Source: Candidatus Methanoperedens sp. (GTDB lineage: Archaea; Halobacteriota; Methanosarcinia; Methanosarcinales; Methanoperedenaceae). Taken from it: DNA of 64,000 nucleotides. Under the pieces are notes generated by a model, which worked only from the letters and a program-made list of their open reading frames with translations, had not been told where the DNA came from and ran no database searches. Numbering within the stretch: the first letter of the stretch is position 1; each line of letters opens with the position of its first letter. This document shows, piece by piece, positions 9,124 to 18,027 of the stretch. The translations under genes and the position numbers were made by a program. Location: positions 1 through 64,000 of the forward strand of contig JAPMTS010000011.1 of the NCBI GenBank assembly GCA_026552955.1, written 5' to 3'.

Positions 9124-9257
9124 TTGGCAATCATATCCAGTGCAGCCTTGCCGCGCTCTGTCAGCCTGTACAGCAAAAATGTGCCTTCACGTCCTTTCCA
9201 AAAGCGGCGTGCACCTGTCTCTCCTTTTTTTGAGGCAAATTGAATTCCCTGCAGCCA
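9124..9257 (-). pseudogene. 3' remnant of a winged-helix regulator fused to the permease remnant
   Basis: In the frame upstream of the permease fragment the sequence reads KKGETGARRFWKGREG, then TFLLYRLTERGKAALDMIAN, which resembles the wing and last helix of an archaeal HTH protein. An in-frame stop at 9258-9260 cuts its N-terminus. The change to permease sequence at about 9123 is abrupt and out of frame, indicating a deletion joining two neighbouring genes. Confidence 0.45.
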
Positions 9258-9359
9258 TTACTCGTGCATTTCGCCGATTTCATGATACCTTCATTGATTT
9301 CAATTAATTTAAAGTATGCTTTGAGGCTGCATGCCCAAAAAATGAGATACGGGGAGATT

Positions 9360-10295
9360 TCATTTCAGTATGCCCTTTACTATCACATCCACAGCCTCTT
9401 CTGGAGTAAGCCCATGTGCCATGAGCGTCTCAAGCTGTCTTTTATCCACACTTCCGATAGCAGCTTCATGGGTTACTTTGGCGAGGGGATGCGTGACATT
9501 CACAATAGGAATGGCTTTGGCAACAGCATTGTCCTTTATGATCTCCATACAATCCACATGACCTCTTGCACCTGCAGCGTTACCTTCAGTGATACCGGTT
9601 ACCTCTGCCTGGGCTCTATCCTCAATGGCGACCCTTGTTTTAATTAGACCTTTTGAATTTTCACCATCGAGCATGACCTTTTCTTTTATACTAATCCTAT
9701 CATCCCCATGACCGAACACTCTTGCTATCAACTCAATTACTGCATTTTCACCGGCTTTTACTGTATAATCTATTCCCAGTTTTCCAACTCTTCCTGTAAT
9801 CAATGAAAAATCTGCAAGATACCTCCCATTTTTGCCAACTTTTACAACTGCCTTCGGGATTACTTCTATTCCCCCGTACGGTCCATGATAATGGACCTCA
9901 GAATACGTCATCTGGGCATTTTCAGCAATCTCAACAACAGCGTCCATGATGTGCCTTACCTTCTCCGCCTTCGGGAAAATACAATGTGCAATAAAACGCG
10001 CAGCTGCACCGGTTTCAAGCTTTATGTCCATCCTGATCTCCTGTATCCCCTTTTTATGAAGTATACCAAAGCAAAGATGTACCGGATTTTTAATGATCGT
10101 ACCTTCGAGAACCCTGATCCTGGCAGCAATCCCTGTAGCGGTCTCTTCTGCTTTAATCTCTAACCCCTGCGTAGCCCTCGTACTCAATATCTTATTTCCG
10201 CTTGCAGCGAAGTGTGCAATATCTTCTCTTACAAGAATACTGTTATCTCCCCCGGCTTCTCCAAACACCTTCATTAATTCATCGAGTTCAGACAT
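9360..10295 (-). CDS. SufB/SufD-family Fe-S cluster scaffold protein
   Basis: 311 residues from ATG 10293-10295 (the first methionine of SELDELMK). Residues 60-290 form the SufBD beta-helix core, with the conserved C-terminal block HEAAIGSVDKRQLETLMAHGLTP..A. The conserved His in THEAAIG is present. With the adjacent SufC it makes a minimal archaeal SufBC system that assembles Fe-S clusters in the cytoplasm. The start overlaps the end of sufC by 8 bases, so the pair is coupled. At 311 residues it is nearer SufD or the short archaeal SufB-like proteins than bacterial SufB (about 480). Confidence 0.9.
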   Translation of the reverse strand: MSELDELMKVFGEAGGDNSILVREDIAHFAASGNKILSTRATQGLEIKAEETATGIAARIRVLEGTIIKNPVHLCFGILHKKGIQEIRMDIKLETGAAARFIAHCIFPKAEKVRHIMDAVVEIAENAQMTYSEVHYHGPYGGIEVIPKAVVKVGKNGRYLADFSLITGRVGKLGIDYTVKAGENAVIELIARVFGHGDDRISIKEKVMLDGENSKGLIKTRVAIEDRAQAEVTGITEGNAAGARGHVDCMEIIKDNAVAKAIPIVNVTHPLAKVTHEAAIGSVDKRQLETLMAHGLTPEEAVDVIVKGILK

Positions 10296-11004
10296 ATACA
10301 CACACTCCGGCAATACATACCTCGCATTTTCTTGATTTATAATATTGCGCGACCATCTCTGGATCTCCCGAGCAAATTATTTTACCATTGCATATCTGGG
10401 ATGCTCTATCTGCGATCTTCCCAATTTCCTCCCTGTGAGTAATTAAAAGCACTGCTGCCCCATTTTTCTTTAATACATTGATAACATTTATGATGTCCTG
10501 TATCGAGAGCATATCTATGCCAGAGTCGGGTTCGTCAAGGATAGCCAGTTTCGGCTCCAGTGCGACAATGGATGCAAGTTCGATCCTTTTTCTTTCACCG
10601 CCGCTTAGTGATTTATCCATCATCCTGGTTAGATATAGTTCTGGAGAAAGTCCCACCATTTCAAGATAATGGGAAGGATCTTTTTCTTTTTTCTTCAGAG
10701 TCAGATAATCCCTGACAGAAATACCTTCAAGCCTCACAGGCTCCTGCCATGCCAGAGTGATCCCGAGTTGCGCCCTTTCGTGGATTTTCAGATCATTAAT
10801 GATCTTCCCTTCAAATAATATCACTCCTGAAGTTGGAATGTAACTCTCACACCCCATAATCAGATAAGCAAGAGTGCTTTTACCGGTTCCATTTTTTCCG
10901 AGAATTGCATGAACTTCTTCAGATTTGATCGCAAGAGAAAGCCCGGAAAATATTTCCTTTTCTTTTACTCGATATGTTATGTTTTTGATCTCAAGTAAAG
11001 TCAT
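10288..11004 (-). CDS. sufC: SufC ABC-type ATPase
   Basis: 238 residues from ATG 11002-11004. Walker A GKNGTGKST, signature LSGGERKR and Walker B LAILDEPDSGID are all present, and the Asp-Ser-Gly-Ile-Asp D-loop is typical of SufC. It drives cluster assembly on SufB/D. The GGGAGG upstream lies about 12 bases from this ATG; an in-frame ATG at 11023-11025 is the alternative start. The C-terminal tail is unusual in carrying three cysteines (CEVCIAGVC). Confidence 0.9.
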   Translation of the reverse strand: MTLLEIKNITYRVKEKEIFSGLSLAIKSEEVHAILGKNGTGKSTLAYLIMGCESYIPTSGVILFEGKIINDLKIHERAQLGITLAWQEPVRLEGISVRDYLTLKKKEKDPSHYLEMVGLSPELYLTRMMDKSLSGGERKRIELASIVALEPKLAILDEPDSGIDMLSIQDIINVINVLKKNGAAVLLITHREEIGKIADRASQICNGKIICSGDPEMVAQYYKSRKCEVCIAGVCVYV

Positions 11005-11079
11005 TTCGCTCTGAAACCTCCCCATCAATGTAATTATTTTAGACTTTATTCTTTCTCATCTTCAGAATATATCATTATA

Positions 11080-11229
11080 TTATTTCAATTGTTCTTTAAG
11101 TAGTTGCTTTTGAGCTGCCATGGTAAGTATCGAATTGACAAGTTTCTTTCCCTCATCGATATCATTTACCATTCTGATAGTTACTTTTCCGCTCGCGAAA
11201 AAATTTACCTCGGGCCTTCCAAGACGTTG
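11080..11229 (-). pseudogene. remnant of a small TBP-half-like protein
   Basis: The minus strand is open over about 50 codons: RLGRPEVNFFASGKVTIRMV, then DIDEGKKLVNSILTMAAQKQ, ending at TAA 11080-11082. The pattern (hydrophobic strand, SGK turn, strand, helix) resembles one half-repeat of a TATA-binding-protein fold. There is no plausible start upstream: the frame meets a stop at 11245 inside the TATA-rich promoter of tatA. I treat it as a fragment; a short protein from the internal ATG is the alternative. Confidence 0.35.
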
Positions 11230-11243
11230 AAAAAAATATATAT
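11228..11243 (+). promoter_or_regulatory. TATA box of the tatA-molybdoenzyme operon
   Basis: The A-rich run followed by TATATATAC at 11235-11243 is a good archaeal BRE/TATA element. It would start transcription near 11265, about 95 bases before tatA. Inferred from sequence only. Confidence 0.5.
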
Positions 11244-11358
11244 ACTATTGTCATTAAACATGATTAGTATAATGCAGATTTGAAGTCCGGTAAACTCCCG
11301 CATTATTCTGAAAAAAAGGTGGATGGAATAGTATTGATCACTTAAATCCAGGAGTATT

Positions 11359-11523
11359 ATGATAGGAACACAGGAATTAATAATAATTCTAGCATTAGTT
11401 CTGCTGCTTTTTAGTGCGAGTAAGCTTCCTGAGCTTGTCCGCTCAATGGGAAAATCAGTTGGAGAATTCAAGAAAGCAAGAATTGAATCCGAAAAAGAAA
11501 TGAAAGAAAAATCCGAGGTATAA
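11359..11523 (+). CDS. tatA: TatA/E-type twin-arginine translocase subunit
   Basis: 54 residues: a short N-terminus, one membrane helix (ELIIILALVLLLF), the hinge SASKLPELVRSMGKSVGEFKK and a charged amphipathic tail. This is the TatA/TatE layout, slightly shorter than most. AGGAG lies 4-8 bases before ATG 11359. The stop TAA directly abuts the ATG of the ferredoxin subunit. Its place at the head of an operon encoding a Tat-signal molybdoenzyme suggests it serves that enzyme's export. TatC is not in the window. Confidence 0.85.
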   Translation: MIGTQELIIILALVLLLFSASKLPELVRSMGKSVGEFKKARIESEKEMKEKSEV

Positions 11524-12228
11524 ATGAGTGAAGATATTCTGAATTCCATGCAAAGGGAACTCAAAAGAGCCCTTGAAAAGCCTGTGAATGAAAGACACTG
11601 GATAATGGTTATAGATATTAAGAAATGCGTAGGATGCCAGGCATGCACGATCGCATGCGTATCCGAAAACAGGCTCCCGCCGGGTGTTGTGTACCGCCCC
11701 GTACTTGAAGAGGAGATTGGGAAGTATCCAAATGTTGGAAGGAGATTTACTCCAAGACCATGCATGCAATGTGACGCTCCACCATGCGTTCCTGTGTGTC
11801 CGGTAAATGCAACACACAAAGGTGAAGACGGAATAGTAGTAATTGATTATGAAAGGTGCATAGGATGCCGGTATTGCGTTGTCGCATGCCCATACAGCGC
11901 CAGGACATCTGACTTTGGTGAATATTATACCTCAAAAACACCGACGTTACAGGTATATGAACAAATACCCAATTTTGAATACGAAAAAAAGTGGGATAGA
12001 ATCAATGGGAAATCCCCCATAGGAAACGCACGGAAATGCCACTACTGCACCCACAGGCTAAATGAAGGAATGCTGCCTGCATGCGTAACAACATGCATAT
12101 CTCGGGTGAATTATTTTGGAGACAGGAATGATCCGCAAAGCACCGTTAGCAAATTAATCGCAAGTCCCCGGATAATGAGACTCAAGGAAGAAAAAGGGAC
12201 AGATCCACAGGTTTATTATCTTTTATAG
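11524..12228 (+). CDS. 4Fe-4S ferredoxin subunit of the molybdoenzyme complex
   Basis: 234 residues. Four cysteine clusters in the DmsB/PsrB/TtrB pattern are visible: [11 protein letters not shown] (about 37-47), [13 protein letters not shown] (about 80-92), [11 protein letters not shown] and [20 protein letters not shown]. It should carry four [4Fe-4S] clusters and pass electrons between the NrfD-type membrane subunit and the molybdopterin subunit. It has no signal of its own and is presumably exported together with the Tat-signal catalytic subunit. It begins immediately after the tatA stop. Confidence 0.9.
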   Translation: MSEDILNSMQRELKRALEKPVNERHWIMVIDIKKCVGCQACTIACVSENRLPPGVVYRPVLEEEIGKYPNVGRRFTPRPCMQCDAPPCVPVCPVNATHKGEDGIVVIDYERCIGCRYCVVACPYSARTSDFGEYYTSKTPTLQVYEQIPNFEYEKKWDRINGKSPIGNARKCHYCTHRLNEGMLPACVTTCISRVNYFGDRNDPQSTVSKLIASPRIMRLKEEKGTDPQVYYLL

Positions 12229-12240
12229 GAGGGAAAAAGA

Positions 12241-13368
12241 ATGAAATTAGAAAAACCAATATTCTTCGCCGCGATAATTGCTCTGGTGATCGGAGCCTAT
12301 GGGGTTTTTATCAAATTGACTACAGGGAACCTTGATGCGAACATTGGAAGTTATATTCCATGGGGTTTAGGAGTTGCCGGATACGCCTACCTTATGGGAA
12401 TATCAGCTGGTTCGTTTCTCCTGGCAGCGGCAGGTTATGTATTTGAAATCAAAAGCCTTGAAAAAATAAGAAGGCTCGGACTTATAACCGCCCTATCCAC
12501 TGCAATACCGGGCATGATCCTGGTATTTTTGGACATAGGTCATCCTTTCAGGGTATTTACATCAATAATAAATTTGAACACGGAGTCAGTAATGGGCTGG
12601 ATGTTCATACTCTACCCGCTGTATTTGATAATACTTTTGTTGATGCTTTTTAAAACTTCAGATGATAGCAAAGATGTGAAAAAACTCGCTATCGCAGGAA
12701 TTATCGTGGCAATTGCTTTTGAGATCGGAGGCGGTGCTTTATACGGAGTAGTAGGCGCAAGGCCTTACTGGAACGCAGGGATACTGCCAATAATGTTCCT
12801 CACGTCATCTCTGCTTTCAGGGATTGCCTGTGTTGCCTTTGTAGCATACATCCTGCACCCTGAGGAACTAAGAAATAATGTCAGGACGCTTCGCAATTCG
12901 ATACTTGTGTTGATAGCAATATATGGCTTGCTCGAATTTTCAGATATTCTATCCATATATTATTCCAAGATCCCTGCAGATATAGCCAGTGTTAATCTCC
13001 TTCTTTTTGGGCCTTTTGCCTGGGTATTCTGGGGATTTTTCCTGATGGGAACTATCCTCATCCCTGCATTGCTGCTCATATTCAAGAAAACAGAAATATG
13101 GGCTTTAGCCCTGGCATCGGGTATGGTGGCGATATCATCATTAAGTACGAAACTGAATATTGTATTTCCCGGGCTTGCAGTCCCGGAACTTGCCGGGCTT
13201 GAGAGCGCATTTGTCAGCACGCGACTGACTTTTAGTTATTTTCCCAGCACAATAGAATGGTTAGAGTTCGTATTTACACTTGCACTGGCAACAGTACTGA
13301 TCATTATCTTGAACAGGATGCTGATAGAAAGAACATCAATGATAACATTATTTAAAGAGGCGATTTAA
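12241..13368 (+). CDS. NrfD/PsrC-family membrane quinone-interacting subunit
   Basis: 375 residues with about ten hydrophobic helices across the whole length and the NrfD-like IPWGLGVAGYAYLMGISAG near residues 40-60. These proteins anchor the complex and exchange electrons with membrane quinone (menaquinone or methanophenazine, not decidable here). AGGAGGG lies 7-13 bases upstream. The stop abuts the ATG of the catalytic subunit without a gap. Confidence 0.88.
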   Translation: MKLEKPIFFAAIIALVIGAYGVFIKLTTGNLDANIGSYIPWGLGVAGYAYLMGISAGSFLLAAAGYVFEIKSLEKIRRLGLITALSTAIPGMILVFLDIGHPFRVFTSIINLNTESVMGWMFILYPLYLIILLLMLFKTSDDSKDVKKLAIAGIIVAIAFEIGGGALYGVVGARPYWNAGILPIMFLTSSLLSGIACVAFVAYILHPEELRNNVRTLRNSILVLIAIYGLLEFSDILSIYYSKIPADIASVNLLLFGPFAWVFWGFFLMGTILIPALLLIFKKTEIWALALASGMVAISSLSTKLNIVFPGLAVPELAGLESAFVSTRLTFSYFPSTIEWLEFVFTLALATVLIIILNRMLIERTSMITLFKEAI

Positions 13369-16300
13369 ATGCAGATCACAAGAAGAGACTTCATAAGATC
13401 AACAGCAATAGCAGGAAGCGCAATACTGGGCAGTTCCCTGCTTTCCGGCCATAATGATTTACTCATGCAGCTTGCAAGAGCAGACCCACAGCGTTTCGCT
13501 TATGAGCTATCAAAACCTGAAAATATACTATATTCAAGCTGCCAGCAGTGCAATACAGGCTGCCCGATAAAGGTAAAGGTACTGGACGGGCATATCGCAA
13601 AGATCGACGGGAACCCGTATTCTCCGTGGAATCTTTACCCTCATATGAAATATTCTTTACCTCTTGAAGAGGCTGCGGTAATTGATGCAGGTCTTTGCCC
13701 CAAGGGACAGGCCGGGATACAGACCTACTATGACCCATACAGGATCACCAAAGTTTTAAAAAGGGCAGGGAAAAGGGGAGAGAACAAATGGACTACCATA
13801 GACTTTGACCAGGCAATAAATGAGGTCGTTAATGGAGGAAACCTTTTCAGCAACGTCCCCGGAGAGGAGAACCGATATGTAGAGGGTTTTAAAGATGTAG
13901 TCGCTCTTCGCGACCCCAAGGTATCCAAGGAAATGTCCTCCGAAATCGATAAGTTATGGCTTGAAAAGGATGCGGACAAAAAGAAAGAATTGATCCAGGC
14001 GTTCAAGGAGAAATTCAAATCAGACCTTGATAAGCTCATTGATCCTGAACATCCGGATCTGGGCCCGAAAAACAACCAGCTTGTCTTTATGTGGGGTCGA
14101 TTAAAAGGGGGCAGAAGCGACCTTATCAGAAGATTTACAAACGCATGCGGCACCGTGAATGCGCACGGCCATACCACTGTTTGCCAGGGATCGCTGTATT
14201 TTACCGGTAAAGCCATGAGCGAGCAGTACCTCTATGATGCAAAAGAGAAGAAATACAAATGGACAGGTGGGGACAAGTTCTATTTCCAGGCAGATGAAGC
14301 AAACTCAGAATTCATCATCTTTGTAGGAACTTCCCTTTTTGAGGGCAACTATGGCCCGACCAACAGGGCAATGAAGGTAATAGATGGATTAGACACAGGA
14401 AGACTTAAATTCGTGACGCTGAATCCAAGGTTCACAAAAGAAGCTTCCAAGGCATGGAAGTGGATCCCCACAAAACCAGGGACAGACGCCGCATTTGCAT
14501 GGGGGATGCTAAGGTGGATCATTGAAAATAAGAAATATGATGAGACCTACCTCAGGAATTCCAACAAAAAAGCAGCAGCAGATAATGGCGAGCCAACGTT
14601 CTCCAACTCCTCATGGCTTGTTGTCATAAAAGAGGGAAAACCGGGCAAGTTGTTATATGGATCTGACCTTGGTCTCCCTACGATAAAAAAGAAAGAGAAG
14701 ATCGGGGAAATTGAAGAGGAAGTTGAGATGGATCCACTCATCGTGCTGGTCGATGGAAAGACAGTTCCATTTGATCCATACGATGAGAATAACGCCGTTA
14801 CTGGAGATCTTTTTGTTTCCACGATGCTCAAAGACAAAGGTGGCCTGGATATAGAAGTGAAAAGCGCAATGCAGCTTGTGAAAGAGGAATCTGAGAAAAA
14901 GAGTATCAAAGAATGGGCAGAATCCTGCGGCGCCAAAGAAGAAGATCTTGTGGCAGTAGCCTCTGAATTCACGTCCCATGGCAAGAAAGCGGTCGTGGAC
15001 GTCCACAGGGGCGTTAGCCAGCACACCAATGGTTTCACCAATGTTGGCTCATGGATGCTCCTGAACACAATGCTTGGGAACAATAGCTGGCTTGGGGGCT
15101 CTTCGCAGCTTTCCACATACAGCACTGGAAGCGGAGCCTATGACATCGCAAAGCATCCTGGCAAGATCACAGCTTTCGGGATTAACAGCATCAGATATGG
15201 TATCAAATACGAAAATACTTCGATCTTTAATAATTACCCTGCGAAGCGTCCATGGTATTATTTGAGCAGTGATGTTTACCAGGAGATAATACCAAGCGCG
15301 GGAGATGCTTATCCATATCCTGTTAAGATCCTCATCAATTATATGGGCGCTCCAAATTATTCTTTGCCTGGAGGACAGACGAATACTGAGATACTCTCTG
15401 ATGTGAATAAGATCCCACTGTTCATATTCAATGATATTACAGTGGGCGTAACCTCGATGTATGCAGACTATATTTTCCCGGATGTCACCTATCTTGAGCG
15501 ATGGGAATTCTCGGGCTCACATCCAAGTATCATATACAAGGTACAGCCTGTGAGGAATCCTGTGGCTCCCCCGCTTGTTGATACAGTTAAGGTGTATGGT
15601 GAAGAAATGCCCATCAGTCTTGAGGCGATGCTTCATGGGATAGCAGAAAAGGCAAACCTTCCTGGATTCGGCAAAGATGGATTTGAGACCGGTGTTGACT
15701 TGAAACACCAGGATGATCTCTATATCAGGCAGACAGCCAACATTGCATTGAGCGCAAAAGCGCCTGATGCTTCAGATAGCGAGGTTGAGCTGTTCACAAA
15801 GGCGAGAAGACATCTTCCAAAGATAGTTTTTGATATCGATAGATGGCAGAGGATAGCCGGAAAGGACTGGAAGAAAGTGGTTTATGTATTGAACCGCGGA
15901 GGAGCCTTTGAAGACTTTGATGAAGGCAGGAAAGGCCAGGTTGATGGCTGGATAAAAAATACTTATAAGAAGTCAAACCAGAACCTGATAAATACATACC
16001 AGGAAAAAACAGCGACGACCAAGAATGCAATAACAGGCAAGGCATTTAATGGACTTCCATCATATATGCCAATAGCCGATTCCCAGGGCAATGCGCTGGT
16101 GTTTGGTCCGGAATATGATCTCCAGTTGATTACCCAGAGAGATATCACCCAGACAAAATCCAGGACGAATGTTGATTACTGGATGCTTGCACTATTGCCG
16201 GAGAATGCAATCCTGATAAGTGAGCAGGATGCACGAAGACTTGGACTTAATGATGGTGATACCGTAAAAGTGTCATCTCCCACAAATATTGATGGAGTAT

Positions 16301-16590
16301 GGGATTTGCAGGCTGCTGGAAAGAAGACTATGGTGGGGAAGTTAAAAGTTACCCAGACTATCTCACCGGGTGTTGTGACGTTCGTACTTGGTTTTGGCAA
16401 CTGGGCGAACGGCTCAAGGGACATAGAAATTGATGGAAATGTCATAAAAGGCGATGAGCGAAGAGGCAGGGGTATCCATGCCAATGCAGCCATGCTTCTT
16501 GATCCATACCTGAAAAATACGTGTCTCTCTGACCTTGCAGGCGGAAGCGCTGTGTTCTATGATACGAAAGTGAAGTTAGAAAAAGTTTGA
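13369..16590 (+). CDS. Tat-exported molybdopterin oxidoreductase, catalytic subunit (Ttr/Psr/Srr-like)
   Basis: 1073 residues. Tat signal TRRDFIRS at residues 4-11. A [4Fe-4S] site follows: C58-x2-C61-x3-C65 and C110 in CPKG. The likely Mo/W ligand is C272 in HTTVCQGS. The C-terminal molydopterin-dinucleotide-binding domain starts near residue 900. The length, and the charged insert at about residues 160-240, match the large tetrathionate/sulfur/arsenate-reductase branch of the DMSO-reductase family rather than formate dehydrogenase or nitrate reductase. The natural substrate cannot be read from sequence; sulfur compounds or metalloid oxyanions are most likely. Last gene of the operon. Confidence 0.9.
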   Translation: MQITRRDFIRSTAIAGSAILGSSLLSGHNDLLMQLARADPQRFAYELSKPENILYSSCQQCNTGCPIKVKVLDGHIAKIDGNPYSPWNLYPHMKYSLPLEEAAVIDAGLCPKGQAGIQTYYDPYRITKVLKRAGKRGENKWTTIDFDQAINEVVNGGNLFSNVPGEENRYVEGFKDVVALRDPKVSKEMSSEIDKLWLEKDADKKKELIQAFKEKFKSDLDKLIDPEHPDLGPKNNQLVFMWGRLKGGRSDLIRRFTNACGTVNAHGHTTVCQGSLYFTGKAMSEQYLYDAKEKKYKWTGGDKFYFQADEANSEFIIFVGTSLFEGNYGPTNRAMKVIDGLDTGRLKFVTLNPRFTKEASKAWKWIPTKPGTDAAFAWGMLRWIIENKKYDETYLRNSNKKAAADNGEPTFSNSSWLVVIKEGKPGKLLYGSDLGLPTIKKKEKIGEIEEEVEMDPLIVLVDGKTVPFDPYDENNAVTGDLFVSTMLKDKGGLDIEVKSAMQLVKEESEKKSIKEWAESCGAKEEDLVAVASEFTSHGKKAVVDVHRGVSQHTNGFTNVGSWMLLNTMLGNNSWLGGSSQLSTYSTGSGAYDIAKHPGKITAFGINSIRYGIKYENTSIFNNYPAKRPWYYLSSDVYQEIIPSAGDAYPYPVKILINYMGAPNYSLPGGQTNTEILSDVNKIPLFIFNDITVGVTSMYADYIFPDVTYLERWEFSGSHPSIIYKVQPVRNPVAPPLVDTVKVYGEEMPISLEAMLHGIAEKANLPGFGKDGFETGVDLKHQDDLYIRQTANIALSAKAPDASDSEVELFTKARRHLPKIVFDIDRWQRIAGKDWKKVVYVLNRGGAFEDFDEGRKGQVDGWIKNTYKKSNQNLINTYQEKTATTKNAITGKAFNGLPSYMPIADSQGNALVFGPEYDLQLITQRDITQTKSRTNVDYWMLALLPENAILISEQDARRLGLNDGDTVKVSSPTNIDGVWDLQAAGKKTMVGKLKVTQTISPGVVTFVLGFGNWANGSRDIEIDGNVIKGDERRGRGIHANAAMLLDPYLKNTCLSDLAGGSAVFYDTKVKLEKV

Positions 16591-16617
16591 GATAAAAAAT
16601 TAACACTTTATTCATTC

Positions 16618-16658
16618 GAACTGATACGAACTCCTGCTTCTGGAGTTTGTTTCGGTTC
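16618..16658. terminator. 17-bp hairpin after the molybdoenzyme operon
   Basis: GAACTGATACGAACTCC at 16618-16634 pairs with 16642-16658, with one mismatch and two G-U pairs, around a 7-base loop. T-rich runs follow at 16674-16695. It probably ends the operon, and the next TATA-like element (TATTATAAATAC, about 16700) would serve modA. It could instead act as a leader structure for modA. Confidence 0.6.
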
Positions 16659-16757
16659 TATAAGCTCGATGCTGTTTTCCATTTTTTTCATTTTTACGAG
16701 ATATTATAAATACTATTGATTCGCCAAATAGATTTCCTATTAAGGCGGAAGGAAACT

Positions 16758-17537
16758 ATGAATATTAATAACTTACTGTCAATTTTATTAATGACAATAA
16801 TAGTATCTGGCTGTTTATCTGAACAATTGAAAGAAAATGAGCCTTCGGAACTCACAGTAGCTGCAGCAGCAGATCTTTATAATCCATTCACAGAGATAGG
16901 CAAAATGTTTGAACATGAGACCGGGAACAAAGTAATTTTTTCTTCTGGCTCAACCGGGATTTTGGCCACACAAATTGAAGGCGGTGCACCTTTTGACATT
17001 TTTGCAGCCGCCGACATAGCATATATAGAGCGACTGAACGAAAAAGGATTGATAATAAATGATTCTATGCAACTCTATGCTCAGGGAAGGATCGTGCTGG
17101 CAGTAAACAGGAACTCGGGCTTGAGGATAGACAATCTTTCAGAACTTCGAGATCCCATGATCAAGAAGATAGCTATTGCAAATCCAGAGCATGCGCCTTA
17201 TGGTATAGCAGCAAAACAGGCGTTACAGAGTGCTGGGGTTTGGGAAGATATCCAGCCCAGGCTTGTATATGGAGAGAACGTCAGACAGACATTAATATAC
17301 ATTCAAAGAGGTGAAGTCGATGCCGGAATAGTTGCACTTTCGGTAGCCAACGTGCCTGAAATTAACTATGCCTTGGTCGATGACAACATGCATAAGCCCT
17401 TGAATCAGGCTTTAGGGATACTCAGTTCCACAAAAAAAGAAAAAACCGCAAGAGAGTTCATAGCATATGTTAATACTAATGGCAGGCCAATTATGAAAAA
17501 ATACGGTTTCCTCCTTCCTGGAGAGTTTACTGGTTGA
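16758..17537 (+). CDS. modA: ModA/WtpA-type molybdate or tungstate-binding lipoprotein
   Basis: 259 residues from ATG 16758, with GGCGGAAGGA just upstream. A lipobox (VSGCLS) follows a short hydrophobic signal, so the protein is probably lipid-anchored outside the membrane. The mature start ELTVAAAADLYNPFTEI, the oxyanion-loop FSSGSTGILATQIEGGAPFDIFAAAD and ENVRQTL are characteristic of ModA. It would deliver molybdate to ModB/ModC, but the downstream permease and ATPase genes are broken. It may serve another transporter or be on its way to loss. Confidence 0.88.
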   Translation: MNINNLLSILLMTIIVSGCLSEQLKENEPSELTVAAAADLYNPFTEIGKMFEHETGNKVIFSSGSTGILATQIEGGAPFDIFAAADIAYIERLNEKGLIINDSMQLYAQGRIVLAVNRNSGLRIDNLSELRDPMIKKIAIANPEHAPYGIAAKQALQSAGVWEDIQPRLVYGENVRQTLIYIQRGEVDAGIVALSVANVPEINYALVDDNMHKPLNQALGILSSTKKEKTAREFIAYVNTNGRPIMKKYGFLLPGEFTG

Positions 17538-17538
17538 T

Positions 17539-18027
17539 ATGGATTTATTTCCCCTCTCCTTAACAATAAAAGTCTCAATAATCGCAACTTCATTCGTTGC
17601 AGTTATTGGCGCTGCGATAGCCTATCTCATGGCAAGAAGAGACTTCCCGGGTAAAAATTTCCTGGATACCCTGATACTGCTCCCTCTCGTACTTCCTCCA
17701 ACTGTGACAGGTTATTATCTAATCGTGCTTTTTGGAAAAACAGGAATGATCGGCAAATACATCTATTCTTTTACAGGCTGGAGTATAGCGTTTACATGGC
17801 AGGCTACCGTTCTTGCCTCTGTAATTGTCTCAATGCCTTTCATGATCAAGATAGCCAGAGCTGCGATAGAGTCCGTCGATATCGAGCTTGAAAAAGTTGC
17901 CTTCACGCTGGGAAAATCAGAATGGAAAATCCTGCAGCTCGTGACGCTTCCACTTTCGAAAAAAGGAATTCTTGCTGCTTCCAGAACTATGCCTTATTCC
18001 TTCATCTCACCGTTGAGGAAAATATAA
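17539..18027 (+). pseudogene. modB: modB permease, C-terminus deleted
   Basis: The first ~148 codons are a good ModB, with membrane helices and the EAA loop region (VDIELEKVAFTLGKSEWKIL..VTLPLSKKGILAAS). Normal ModB continues with the final membrane helices (another 70-90 residues). Here, at about 17978-17985, the sequence switches to modC in a different frame and the modB frame ends 15 codons later at 18027. Without the last helices the permease should not work. Its start is 1 base after the modA stop. Confidence 0.8.

Noticed and set aside
8771-9307. 178-residue plus-strand frame
   Set aside because: Antisense to the DUF318 permease remnant, whose motifs are unmistakable.
9240-9647. 135-residue plus-strand frame over the sufB/D 3' end
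   Set aside because: Overlaps conserved SufB/D codons on the other strand and shows no family.
11205-11819. 204-residue minus-strand frame over tatA and the ferredoxin start
   Set aside because: Both overlapped plus-strand genes are clear families; this frame has no recognisable domain and crosses their promoter.
14547-15125. 192-residue open frame opposite the molybdoenzyme gene
   Set aside because: It is the antisense shadow of a strongly conserved coding region, Ser-rich as antisense frames are, with no ribosome site.
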